A stretch of 36,567 bases of DNA from Chloroflexota bacterium (GTDB lineage: Bacteria > Chloroflexota > Dormibacteria > Dormibacterales > Dormibacteraceae), in the NCBI GenBank assembly GCA_005880855.1, contig VBGM01000048.1:1-36567 (forward strand). The letters run 5' to 3'. The notes under the pieces were generated by a model, which saw only the letters and a list, made by a program, of their open reading frames with translations, did no database searches and was not told the origin of the DNA. Position numbers and translations under genes: made by a program. This document shows, piece after piece, positions 23,751 to 31,261 of the stretch. Positions within the stretch are counted from its first letter, which is position 1. The number at the start of each line of letters is the position of its first letter.

Positions 23751-24233
23751 ATGAAGTTCCCGGCGCGCCACGTCGCCGCGCCAGTCTGTGCTCTGGTTCT
23801 CGTGACTGCTGCAGCGTGTGGCGGCGGAAACACGGCGAACGCGACCACGAAGGCGTCGTCCTCGCGATCAGCGTCGGCGATCCCAACCCCCGCCGGCAGG
23901 CTCGACGCGGCGGTAACCATGCCGAACGGCTTTCCATCCGACTTTCCGGTGTACACCGGAGCCCGCCTCACGGCAGCCAAGCAGGTGCTGGCCAATGGGC
24001 AGGCGACCTGGGGCGTGGTCTGGGAGACGCTGGACAGCGTGGACCAGGTGCAGAGCTTCTACGTGAGCAAGCTCAACGAAGGCGATTGGACGCTTACCTA
24101 CAACGGATCATCGACCGGCACCTTCTCCGCGATCGTCAGCCGCAGGAGCAACCAGAAGGACGCCGGGATCCTCACAGTGGAATCGGAGTCGAAGGTGACC
24201 CACATCGCCCTGGCCCTCGGCCTGCCCGGATAA
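23751..24233 (+). CDS. Predicted lipoprotein of unknown function
   Basis: The 160-residue product begins with MKFPARHVAAPVCALVLVTAAAC, a lipoprotein signal whose Cys23 follows A-A-A. A Gly/Ser/Thr-rich linker follows (residues 24-50). The folded part (about 55-160) has GFPSDFPVYTGARLTAAKQV, TWGVVWETLDSVDQVQSFYVSKLNEGDWTLTY, and a final strand pair. This looks like a small surface protein family seen in related genomes without assigned function. A good GGAGG sets the start. The open frame continues 13 codons upstream without a ribosome site. Confidence 0.72.
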   Translation: MKFPARHVAAPVCALVLVTAAACGGGNTANATTKASSSRSASAIPTPAGRLDAAVTMPNGFPSDFPVYTGARLTAAKQVLANGQATWGVVWETLDSVDQVQSFYVSKLNEGDWTLTYNGSSTGTFSAIVSRRSNQKDAGILTVESESKVTHIALALGLPG

Positions 24234-24279
24234 AAGTCGCGGCGGGGACAGTCGTCCCCTTGCATTTCTCTAGGACGCG

Positions 24280-24867
24280 TCAGGCCCTGGTAGGCGCGCT
24301 CCGAAAGATCGGGTTCTGTGCGAGCTCGCGCTGGAGACTCGTCGCCGGCCCGTGGCCCGGGTAGAGGGCGGTGGCGAGGGGCAGGCGCATCAGCTTGGTG
24401 CCGATGCTCATCATCTGCCGGCGCAGGTCGGTCTCGGGCGTCTGCTTGCCGATGCCGCCGGCCAGGATGGTGTCTCCCACGAACGCATGGTTGGCGACCA
24501 CCAGGCAGATGCTGCCGGGTGTGTGTCCGGGCGTGTGCAGCACCGACAGCTTGAACTCGCCGAACTCGAGCTCGTCGCCGTCGAGCAGGTAGCGGTCTGC
24601 GGAACGAAGGAACTGCTTGGCATCTGCGGTGTGGATGGCCGTCTGGCCACCGGTCATCTCCTTCAGGTCGTCCTTGCCGGCCACGTGCCCGGGGTGGCCG
24701 TGCGTGGCGACGATATATTTGACGGAGAGGCCGTCCATCTGCTCGGCGATCTTCTCGGGTGGGAGGCCGGGGTCGATGACAACCGCCTCTTTGGTCGACG
24801 CGCACGCGAGCACGTAGCCGTTGACCTCACGATCCAGCCTGACTTTGACGATGCCTAGCTTCGCCAC
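24280..24867 (-). CDS. MBL-fold metallo-hydrolase with altered metal motif
   Basis: The 195-residue protein is a glyoxalase II-like metallo-beta-lactamase: NGYVLACASTKEAVVIDPG, the metal motif THGHPGH at 55-61, HTPGHTPGSICLV, FVGDTILAGGIG, and YPGHGP. Normally the first motif is H-x-H-x-D-H; here the Asp is Gly60, so one zinc site loses a ligand while the other ligands remain. It may use one metal or a different one, or another reaction. Start is GTG; TAAATA lies 7 nt upstream. Confidence 0.85.
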   Translation of the reverse strand: MAKLGIVKVRLDREVNGYVLACASTKEAVVIDPGLPPEKIAEQMDGLSVKYIVATHGHPGHVAGKDDLKEMTGGQTAIHTADAKQFLRSADRYLLDGDELEFGEFKLSVLHTPGHTPGSICLVVANHAFVGDTILAGGIGKQTPETDLRRQMMSIGTKLMRLPLATALYPGHGPATSLQRELAQNPIFRSAPTRA

Positions 24868-24874
24868 AGGTCAG

Positions 24875-24880
24875 TATTTA
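24875..24880. promoter_or_regulatory. Shared two-way -10 hexamer
   Basis: TATTTA on the plus strand lies 6 nt before the ATG at 24887, and the same six base pairs read TAAATA on the minus strand, 7 nt before the GTG at 24867. CAGGT and ACCTG (24867-24884) form an inverted repeat around it. Confidence 0.45.
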
Positions 24881-24886
24881 CCTGAA

Positions 24887-24985
24887 ATGCAGCGCCCCGC
24901 GGTGGTCGGCTTCGCGATCTTCCTGCTGGCGGTCTGCCTTTTCTGGACCTACGGCTACATCCGCAAGCGGGCCAAGAAGCGCTAG
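24887..24985 (+). CDS. 32-residue single-span membrane peptide
   Basis: The ATG at 24887 opens a 32-codon frame ending in TAG: MQRPAVVG, a hydrophobic span of about 16 residues (FAIFLLAVCLFW), then TYGYIRKRAKKR. This is one membrane segment with a basic tail, inside-positive by charge. TATTTA lies 6 nt before the start, so a leaderless transcript is plausible. Small hydrophobic peptides of this shape include type I toxins and regulators of membrane complexes; no family is recognised. It is followed directly by a structured tandem repeat. Confidence 0.5.
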   Translation: MQRPAVVGFAIFLLAVCLFWTYGYIRKRAKKR

Positions 24986-25145
24986 AAAGTATGAGAGGGA
25001 ACCTGTCGGTTCCCTCTCATCGCGCGGCGCTTCGCGCGGCGCGCTCTCTTTCCCGCTGTTGGGATTAACAAAATGTTTCTCCTGGCCAGGCAAGGTGGGC
25101 GAGAAGAAGGCTGGGGACGGCCGGAGTAATCCGGCCTAGCCACCC
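24985..25145. repeat. Structured repeat, unit A
   Basis: Unit A starts with GAAAGT and a perfect 13-bp hairpin (24991-25020, arms ATGAGAGGGAACC and its complement, loop TGTC). After a GC-rich stretch it has stem TTCTC/GAGAA (25077-25081 with 25101-25105) around the conserved loop GGCCAGGCAAGGTGGG. It ends with hairpin GGCCGGA-GTAA-TCCGGCC (25119-25136), which has a GNRA-type tetraloop. Confidence 0.65.
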
Positions 25146-25149
25146 CGCT

Positions 25150-25255
25150 GAAAGTATTAGAGAAAACCTCCGGTTTTCCCTCATCGCCCTCCCGCGGCCA
25201 GGCAAGGTGGGGGAGAAGAAGGCTAAGGACCGCCTGGCCACCAGGCTGACTTGAG
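25150..25255. repeat. Structured repeat, unit B
   Basis: Unit B repeats the order of unit A: GAAAGT, a hairpin (25156-25184) with arms around GAAAACC and GGTTTTC, stem CTCCC/GGGAG (25089-like position, here 25189-25193 with 25211-25215) around the same 16-nt loop, and hairpin GCCTGG-CCA-CCAGGC (25232-25246). The stems differ from unit A by paired changes, while the loop is identical. It is shorter than unit A by about 55 nt between the first two helices. Confidence 0.65.
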
Positions 25256-25259
25256 CTGG

Positions 25260-25553
25260 CTACTCGGCGATCTCGCCCTGGATTTTCACCCGCAGTGCAT
25301 CGAGGGAGTCGAACTTGTCCAGCGCCGGCTTCGCGCGCACGCGATCCGGATACTTCGCGGTCTGAACCGCCTCGAGCAGCAAGTCGATCTCCTCCGGGGT
25401 GAAATGCAGAGTGCGGAGGACGATCTCCTTCACCTTCTCGTGACGGTCGACCGCCTCGCGAATCACGTCGTCGGTGTCACTTACGACCTGCGGCCGAGTC
25501 GGCCGGAACAGCTCCTCCGATCCGGCGAGTGATACACGCTTGAAAGTGGGCAT
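25260..25553 (-). CDS. Small ParA-linked protein of unknown family
   Basis: The 97-residue, mostly helical and charged product begins MPTFKRVSLAGSEELFRPTRP and continues with DDVIREAVDRHEKVKEIVLRTLHFTPEEIDLLLEAVQTAKYPDRVRAKPALDKFDSL. It starts inside the ParA stop codon (TAATG), so the two are translationally coupled. Its size and place suit a ParA partner such as a ParB-like adaptor or cargo factor, but no helix-turn-helix or ribbon-helix-helix is clear. The N-terminal 25 basic residues could contact the ATPase as in known ParA partners. Confidence 0.72.
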   Translation of the reverse strand: MPTFKRVSLAGSEELFRPTRPQVVSDTDDVIREAVDRHEKVKEIVLRTLHFTPEEIDLLLEAVQTAKYPDRVRAKPALDKFDSLDALRVKIQGEIAE

Positions 25554-26320
25554 TACAGTCTGTGATTCTCCATGACCTTGGCTGCCAGAGCACGATACGC
25601 CTTCGCACCATCCGATTCCTTCGCGTATTGAAGGATCGACATTCCCGCCAGCGGCGTCTCCGCGAAGCGGATGGAGTCGGTGACGCCGAAGTCGTAAACC
25701 TTGTCGCCGTACTTCTCCTTCACCGCCGCGAGCACCTCTTGGGAATGGAGCGCGCGCGACTTGTAAAGCGTCGGCAAGATTCCAATCAGCTCGAGGCGCG
25801 GGTTGAGCCGTCGCTTCACACGCTCCATCGTGATGAGCAGCTCCTGCATTCCTTTCAGAGCCAGGAACTCAGCCTGCAGCGGGACGAGCACCTCATCGGC
25901 CGCCACCAGCGCGTTGATGACGATCAGATCGAGAGACGGGGGGCAGTCGATGATGATGAAGTCGTAGCGCTTCTGCGCGGGCTCGAGCTTGTCGCGCAGG
26001 ATGCTCTCGCGGCCGATCTCGTTGATGAGCTGGTTATCGGCGCCCGCCAGCTCGACGTCTGCCGGGATGTAGTGGACGCCCATTTGAGCGGCCTCCTGCA
26101 CGACGTCCGTGACGGTTGTGTCCGGGTCGACCAGCAGGTGGTAGATCGTCTTCTCCAGCTCGGCCGGAGGCTTCATGTACAGGGTCAGGTGGCCCTGGGC
26201 GTCGAGATCGATCAGCAGGACTCGCTGCCCGATCTCCGCCAGTGCAGCGCCTAGGTTGACGGCGGTGGTGGTCTTGCCAACACCACCCTTCTGCATCGCG
26301 ACCGCGATCGTTCGGGCCAA
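25553..26320 (-). CDS. parA: ParA/Soj-family partition ATPase
   Basis: The 255-residue deviant-Walker ATPase begins MARTIAVAMQKGGVGKTT with the signature Lys11 and Lys16; LLIDLDAQGHLT is the Walker A' region, and FIIIDCPPSLDLIVINAL the Walker B. EFLALKGMQELL and the C-terminal GVTDSIRFAETPLAGMSILQYAKES match chromosomal Soj. TTG at 26320 gives the standard Soj N-terminus; ATG codons upstream would add an Arg/Pro-rich leader unlike the family. There is no parB nearby, only the small downstream partner. Confidence 0.88.
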   Translation of the reverse strand: MARTIAVAMQKGGVGKTTTAVNLGAALAEIGQRVLLIDLDAQGHLTLYMKPPAELEKTIYHLLVDPDTTVTDVVQEAAQMGVHYIPADVELAGADNQLINEIGRESILRDKLEPAQKRYDFIIIDCPPSLDLIVINALVAADEVLVPLQAEFLALKGMQELLITMERVKRRLNPRLELIGILPTLYKSRALHSQEVLAAVKEKYGDKVYDFGVTDSIRFAETPLAGMSILQYAKESDGAKAYRALAAKVMENHRL

Positions 26321-26389
26321 GAGTGCCCCGAGTCTAACCGAAGCCGGCCGAGATCGCCCAAGCGGGGCGGCCCTGGAAGGCCGCACCAC

Positions 26390-26395
26390 TATCAT
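26390..26395 (+). promoter_or_regulatory. Candidate leaderless -10 box
   Basis: TATCAT ends 8 nt before the GTG at 26404, supporting that start over the TTG at 26395. Confidence 0.35.
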
Positions 26396-26403
26396 TGGCC
26401 GCG

Positions 26404-27090
26404 GTGTACGTGATCCCACTGATCGCTGCCGTGGTCGGGGCGAGCTTCGCTGTGGTCGTCGGCAGGCAGTATCTCGGCCGGCGCAAGCCTTATCAGGCGA
26501 TCTGGGCGCTCGCGCTGGCCATGTTCGCGGCGGCGGCCGCTTTCGAAACGATCGGCCAGCTCGCCGGCTGGTCGGATGCGACCTATAAGGGCTACTACCT
26601 GTTCGGGGGGCTGCTCAACGTGGGCTGGCTCGGGATCGGCTCGCTTGTCATCCTCGCCACGCCTCGCGTCGGGCGGGCGGCCGTAATCGTGATGGTCGTC
26701 ATCTCGTTGATATGTGTCGTGGCCGTGCTCATCTCGCATACCAACTCGACCCTGGTCAAGGCTCAGGTGCCGACGGCCGGCGCGATCGACGTGCCGGGCG
26801 TGCTACCGGCTGTCATCAACACGGGCGGATCACTGCTGCTGGTGGGCGGCGCGGCCTGGTCGGCGTGGAGGTCGTTCCGTGGGGGAGCGCCTCGCAACCG
26901 CGTGCTCGGTCTGGCTATCCTCGCCGCCGGCGCCTTCATCGTTGCCGGCGGTCACACACTCGCGAGAACGAAAGGCGTGTACGTCGTGCAGCCGCTGAGC
27001 GAGGCCGTAGGAATCCTCGCCATGTTCACCGGCTACCTCGTGGTCGAGGCCCGCCGCGAGCTCGCCTCATCGAAACCGAGGACCGCATGA
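26404..27090 (+). CDS. Multi-pass membrane protein of unknown function
   Basis: The 228-residue protein has about seven hydrophobic segments: residues 1-20, 35-52, 68-87, 92-110, 130-155, 165-185, and 195-215. Aromatic and Gly-rich turns such as YKGYYLFGGLLNVGWLGIGSLVIL separate segments. No catalytic motif is recognised; overall it resembles hypothetical membrane proteins of the same length in related bacteria. GTG at 26404 is preferred for its -10 spacing. The stop overlaps the CvpA-like start as ATGA, so they are coupled. Confidence 0.72.
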   Translation: MYVIPLIAAVVGASFAVVVGRQYLGRRKPYQAIWALALAMFAAAAAFETIGQLAGWSDATYKGYYLFGGLLNVGWLGIGSLVILATPRVGRAAVIVMVVISLICVVAVLISHTNSTLVKAQVPTAGAIDVPGVLPAVINTGGSLLLVGGAAWSAWRSFRGGAPRNRVLGLAILAAGAFIVAGGHTLARTKGVYVVQPLSEAVGILAMFTGYLVVEARRELASSKPRTA

Positions 27091-27827
27091 TCCTCGATAT
27101 CGTCATCGTGCTCATCCTGGTCGTCGCGTTGTTTCTCGGATATCAGCGCGGCGTCATCCAACCGCTCATGGCGGAGATCTTTTTCTTCGGCACTCTGCTG
27201 GTGATCTTTCGATTCCACGATCAGTACACGACCGAGATGGCGAAGCTCTTGCACCTCAGCGCTGTCATCAGTGTCTTCGTGGCCATCATCCTGGCCGTGA
27301 TCCTGGGCGCGATCGGCGGCGCCATCGGCGGCGCGTTCCATCGGCTCGAGGCGATTCGCGGCATCGACGGGCTGCTCGGCGTCTTCGTCCACGTAGTCGT
27401 GACGCTGGTCGTCATCTACCTGGCCGTCTCCGCCCTGGTCACTCTTGACAACGCATTCGAGCCGACCCTGAAGAGCGCGAACCTCACGCTGGCTCAGGTC
27501 AACCAGCTCGAGAAATGGATCCTGTCCAACCCCATCACCTCGGCGATGGTCTCCAAGCAGGACCTTCAGGCGCTGAAGACTGCCGCCAACAGGTCATCCG
27601 GTGCAAGCATCGATTCGGTCGCGGGCATCCACCAGCTGCAGCAGATCTACGTCGACTTCCTGCAGCCCCAGCTCCACAGCTCGAGGGCCGTCCCGATCAT
27701 CTTGTCGATCGGTTCCCACATTCCAGTCATCGGCCACGTGGGACCGAGCGACCTGAAACCGCTCCCGAAGGTGTCGCCGTCGCCGACGCCGAAGGTGAGC
27801 CCCTCGCCCAGCCCGACCAAGCACTAG
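27087..27827 (+). CDS. CvpA-family membrane protein
   Basis: The 246-residue protein has four N-terminal membrane segments in the CvpA (colicin V production) pattern: ILDIVIVLILVVALFLGYQRGVIQPLMAEIFFFGTLLVIFRF, then ISVFVAIILAVILGAIGGAIGGAFHRLEAIRGIDGLLGVFVHVVVTLVVIYLAVSALV. A soluble C-terminal part follows, ending in a Pro/Ser/Lys-rich repeat tail (KVSPSPTPKVSPSPSPTKH). Periplasmic or surface location of the tail is likely. CvpA proteins affect envelope homeostasis. It precedes the acyl-CoA dehydrogenase gene by 13 nt. Confidence 0.78.
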   Translation: MILDIVIVLILVVALFLGYQRGVIQPLMAEIFFFGTLLVIFRFHDQYTTEMAKLLHLSAVISVFVAIILAVILGAIGGAIGGAFHRLEAIRGIDGLLGVFVHVVVTLVVIYLAVSALVTLDNAFEPTLKSANLTLAQVNQLEKWILSNPITSAMVSKQDLQALKTAANRSSGASIDSVAGIHQLQQIYVDFLQPQLHSSRAVPIILSIGSHIPVIGHVGPSDLKPLPKVSPSPTPKVSPSPSPTKH

Positions 27828-27840
27828 ACCGGCTAACGGA

Positions 27841-29040
27841 ATGGTCGACCTGGCGCTGACCTCTGACCAGGAACAGCTCGTGGACACTGTTCGCGATTTC
27901 TGTGCCCGCGAGTTCGCGCCGACGATCGCGGCCAACGATCGCGAGGGCCATCACGATCCGAAGATCTTCGCCAAGCTCGCTTCCATCGGGCTGCCCGGAG
28001 TTTGTTTTCCGCAGCGCTACGGGGGCCACGGTCTCGATTACCTGTCCCTCGGCCTCGTCTGCGAGGAGCTCGAATACGTCGACACGGTTTACCGAACCGT
28101 GCTCTCGGTGCACGTCGGCCTGGTGGGTATGGGTCTCTACACATGGGCGGACGAGGACCAAAAGCAGCGTTGGCTCGTTCCGATGGCTTCGGGCCAGAAG
28201 CTTGCGTGCTACGGCCTCACCGAGCCGAACGCCGGCTCGGATGTTGCTTCGATGCAATCGACCGCTCGCCGCTCGGGCGATAGCTACGTTATCAGCGGGC
28301 AGAAGGTGTGGGTCTCCGACGCCGACACCGCCGACTACTTTCTCGTGTTCGCCAAGACGGACCCGAAGGCGGGATCCAAAGGCGTCACCGCCTTCATGCT
28401 CGACCGGGCCAGCGCCGGCAAGGCGCTGCGAACGGAGCCGATCAAGGATCGGCTGGGCATCCGGGCCGGCGATGTCGGCTCCATATTCATGGCGGACGTG
28501 GAGGTGCCCGAAAGGGATCGCATCGGCGATGAGGGCGACGGTTTCAAGATCGCGATGAGCTGCCTCGACAACGGGAGATTCACGGTCGCGGCGGGGGCCA
28601 CGGGCACCGTTCGCGCCTGCCTCGACGCCTCGGTCAAGTACGCGCGAGAGCGCAAGACTTTCGGCCAGGAGATCGGCCGGTATCAACTAGTGCAGCAGAT
28701 GATCGCGCGCATGTCTCGCGATTACGAGATCTGCCGGCTTCTCTACTTCAAGGTGGGGTGGATGAAGAACAAGGGTTTGCGACACACGCGTGACGTGTCG
28801 ATGGCCAAGCAGTACGCCACCGACGCCGCCTTCAACGCGGCCCACGACGCCATCGAGGTCCATGGCGCCTACGGCTACTCGGCCGAGTATCCCGTCGAGC
28901 GTTTTCTGCGGAACGCTCGCGCGCCCATCATCTATGAGGGCACGCGCGAGATCCACACGGTCCTGCAGGGCGAGTACGCGCTCGGCTACCGCGAGGATCG
29001 AGCCGTCAAGAAGTCGCTCCCCCCTTATGAACCCGATTGA
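27841..29040 (+). CDS. Acyl-CoA dehydrogenase
   Basis: The 399-residue flavoenzyme has the three acyl-CoA dehydrogenase regions: N-terminal helices (residues 1-120), the beta domain with YGLTEPNAGSDVASMQSTARRSGDSYVISGQKVWVSDA, and C-terminal helices with RERKTFGQEIGRYQLVQQMIARM. Glu366 in IIYEGTREIH is the catalytic base at the position used by short-chain, glutaryl and related enzymes. Substrate is unknown. It overlaps the MFS gene start (TGATG) and leads a four-gene run with a transporter, a ureohydrolase and an FAD oxidase. Confidence 0.92.
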   Translation: MVDLALTSDQEQLVDTVRDFCAREFAPTIAANDREGHHDPKIFAKLASIGLPGVCFPQRYGGHGLDYLSLGLVCEELEYVDTVYRTVLSVHVGLVGMGLYTWADEDQKQRWLVPMASGQKLACYGLTEPNAGSDVASMQSTARRSGDSYVISGQKVWVSDADTADYFLVFAKTDPKAGSKGVTAFMLDRASAGKALRTEPIKDRLGIRAGDVGSIFMADVEVPERDRIGDEGDGFKIAMSCLDNGRFTVAAGATGTVRACLDASVKYARERKTFGQEIGRYQLVQQMIARMSRDYEICRLLYFKVGWMKNKGLRHTRDVSMAKQYATDAAFNAAHDAIEVHGAYGYSAEYPVERFLRNARAPIIYEGTREIHTVLQGEYALGYREDRAVKKSLPPYEPD

Positions 29041-30374
29041 TGGCGGTGGCCGTCCGTAGGTCGGCGTCCCGACTGAACCATCTCGACTTCGCCCTTCTTT
29101 CGGTGTACTGGGTCGCGATCGGCTACCTGTGGACGAGCCTCGGAGGCCTGATCCTGCCCGACCTCGTCGCGCACCTCGTCGGCAACGCGCACAAGGGACT
29201 TGCGCTGGGCGTGCTCGAGGGAGTGGGGTCGCTGATGGCGGTCTTCTGGCAGCCCCTCGCAGGCGCTTACTCGGATCGAACCCACACTCGCTTCGGGAGG
29301 CGCCGGCCCTTCATTTTCGCCGGCACGATCGGCGACGTGATCTTCTTGATCGGGATCGCCCTGTCCGGCACCTACTGGCTGGTGCTGATCTTCTACTTCC
29401 TGCTGCAGACAGCCTCGAACACAGCCCAGGGCCCATATCAGGGGCTGCTGCCGGACGTCGTGCCGGAAGACCAGCGCGGCACAGCCTCGGGCTACTACGG
29501 CCTCTCCAATGTCATCGGCCTTCTCGCCGGCACTGTGGGCGCGGGCTACATCCTTTCCCACTATGGCCGTACCACCGCCATCCTCAGCATCTGCCTCCTG
29601 TTGATAGTGACCATGCTGCCGACCGTCCTACTCATCCCGGACCGCGCAGAAAGCACCAGGAGCCCGTTCAAGAACGCCTGGCAGGTGGTGGCCACCACGT
29701 TCTCGCGCCCGCTGCGCTACCCAAACTTTCTATGGCTGATGGCGTCGCGCCTGCTGATCCTGATGGGCCTGGTCGGCCTGCAGAGCTTCATCCTCTATTA
29801 CTTCAGCGACGTCTTCTTTCACGGCAACGTTGACAGGGCAGTTCGGGCCGCGTACACGCTGCAGGGCCTTGTCATCGTGTCTGCGCTCATCGTGGCCCTG
29901 CCTGCGGCGAGGAGCTCGGATCGCTTCGGCAGGCGCCCCCTGATCCTGGTCGGCGGCCTGCTTGGCGCCGTCGGCGTGCTGCTGCTCGTCTTCAGCCACT
30001 ACGAGCTCCTGCCCGGCTCGGTCCTTCACCCGCTTGCCCACGCCCTCCACGTGCCGCGGCTGGCGGCGCAAGCGACCCTGGTTGGCGTCTTGATCGGAAT
30101 CGGCTACGGACTCTTCTTCTCGGTCGACTGGGCCTTCATCCAGGACATCATCCCGTCCGATGAAGCCGGCCTTTTCATGGGCTTCAGCAACATCGCCACT
30201 GCGGGTTCGGGCGTTATCGCGCGCTTCGTCGGTGGGTTTCTGCTCGAATTCAACAACGGCCCCCACGTGCTCGGCCTGCCGGGCGGGTACCCGGTGATCT
30301 TCACGGTGTTCTTCATCTGGCTTCTGGTTGGCGGCCTCCTCATCCTGAAAGTGCCGGAGATGCGGAAGAAATGA
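29040..30374 (+). CDS. MFS transporter, SLC45/sucrose-symporter-like
   Basis: The 444-residue protein has twelve hydrophobic segments. The loop between segments 2 and 3 reads YSDRTHTRFGRRRPFIFAG, which is the SLC45/plant-sucrose-transporter and GPH-type variant of the MFS signature; the equivalent second-half loop is RSSDRFGRRPLILVGG. This suggests cation-coupled uptake of sugars or other polar solutes, but substrate cannot be read. It starts at ATG 29040 inside the preceding stop codon. A TTG one codon earlier is less likely. Confidence 0.86.
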   Translation: MAVAVRRSASRLNHLDFALLSVYWVAIGYLWTSLGGLILPDLVAHLVGNAHKGLALGVLEGVGSLMAVFWQPLAGAYSDRTHTRFGRRRPFIFAGTIGDVIFLIGIALSGTYWLVLIFYFLLQTASNTAQGPYQGLLPDVVPEDQRGTASGYYGLSNVIGLLAGTVGAGYILSHYGRTTAILSICLLLIVTMLPTVLLIPDRAESTRSPFKNAWQVVATTFSRPLRYPNFLWLMASRLLILMGLVGLQSFILYYFSDVFFHGNVDRAVRAAYTLQGLVIVSALIVALPAARSSDRFGRRPLILVGGLLGAVGVLLLVFSHYELLPGSVLHPLAHALHVPRLAAQATLVGVLIGIGYGLFFSVDWAFIQDIIPSDEAGLFMGFSNIATAGSGVIARFVGGFLLEFNNGPHVLGLPGGYPVIFTVFFIWLLVGGLLILKVPEMRKK

Positions 30375-31261
30375 CGGAAATGAATCTCAAGGGACTCCGG
30401 CCCTGGGGCGGCCTCGCCGGCAACCCGCTGAACGGCGCCGACATCGTCCTCGCCGGCGTCCCCTACGACGGATCAGCCGTTTATCGAAAGGGGGCGGCGC
30501 TCGCGCCGGTGCGCATTCGCGAGCTGTCGGCGGTCATGCCCCCGGTGACCGAGGACGGGAGGCCGCTCGACGGGCTCAAGGTGCACGACCTCGGCGACCT
30601 GGACGCAGGGGCGGAGATCGAGTCGGGCTGGTCGAAAGTTTCTGACAGCCTTGCGGCGGTTCCACAATCGGCGCTCTTGACTGTGCTGGGCGGCGACCAC
30701 TGCACCGCCATCGCCACGCTGGCCGCCCAGGCTCGGCGCCACCCTGACCTCGCCGTGCTCTGGGTTGACGCGCACCCAGACCTCTGCGATTTCTCGCGGG
30801 GCGGCAAGTGGACGTGCGGCTGCGCGATGCGCAGGGCGCTCGAAGTCTCGAGCATCGGGCCGGCTCGCGTGGTGATCGCCGGCGGGCGCGACTACGACCC
30901 TGAAGAGCTGGAGTTCATCCGCGCGCGGGGCATGCTGCTCGTGTCGGCGTCGGAGCTGGGCGGAGACAGCGGCTCGGCCCGGATGGTCGCGGATGCGCTG
31001 GAGGGCAAGAACCTGCACGTGTCTTTCGACATAGACGCGTTGGACCCGGCCTTCGCGCCTGGGACCGAGATCCCGTCCGGCGGCGGCTTGTCCACTCGGC
31101 AAGCGCTGGATTTCCTGCGTATCGCCACGGCGGGCTCGAAGCTGGTCGGCATCGACATGGTCGAGGTGTCGCCACCCTTCGACCACGGGGACATCACGAC
31201 GCTCGCCGCACTCAAGGTGATCTTCGAGTTCTGGGGACTGTTCTGGCATGGAAAGCGCTGA
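30371..31261 (+). CDS. Ureohydrolase (arginase/agmatinase) family protein
   Basis: The 296-residue binuclear Mn enzyme has all six metal ligands: His110 (GGDH), Asp133/His135/Asp137 (DAHPDL), and Asp220/Asp222 (SFDIDALDP). The P-G-T-E-I-P-S-G-G-G-L motif for guanidine binding is present. The loop that usually carries the S-H-G substrate/proton-shuttle His reads KWTCGCAMRRAL, with Cys in place of His. Family members hydrolyse arginine, agmatine, guanidinobutyrate, guanidinopropionate, guanidinoacetate or formiminoglutamate. ATG at 30371 overlaps the MFS stop (ATGA). The downstream amine oxidase hints at a guanidino or N-alkyl amino acid. Confidence 0.88.
   Translation: MTEMNLKGLRPWGGLAGNPLNGADIVLAGVPYDGSAVYRKGAALAPVRIRELSAVMPPVTEDGRPLDGLKVHDLGDLDAGAEIESGWSKVSDSLAAVPQSALLTVLGGDHCTAIATLAAQARRHPDLAVLWVDAHPDLCDFSRGGKWTCGCAMRRALEVSSIGPARVVIAGGRDYDPEELEFIRARGMLLVSASELGGDSGSARMVADALEGKNLHVSFDIDALDPAFAPGTEIPSGGGLSTRQALDFLRIATAGSKLVGIDMVEVSPPFDHGDITTLAALKVIFEFWGLFWHGKR

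Noticed and set aside
25149-25185. CRISPR-like repeats
   Set aside because: There are only two units, with variable length and diverged stems, and no spacers.
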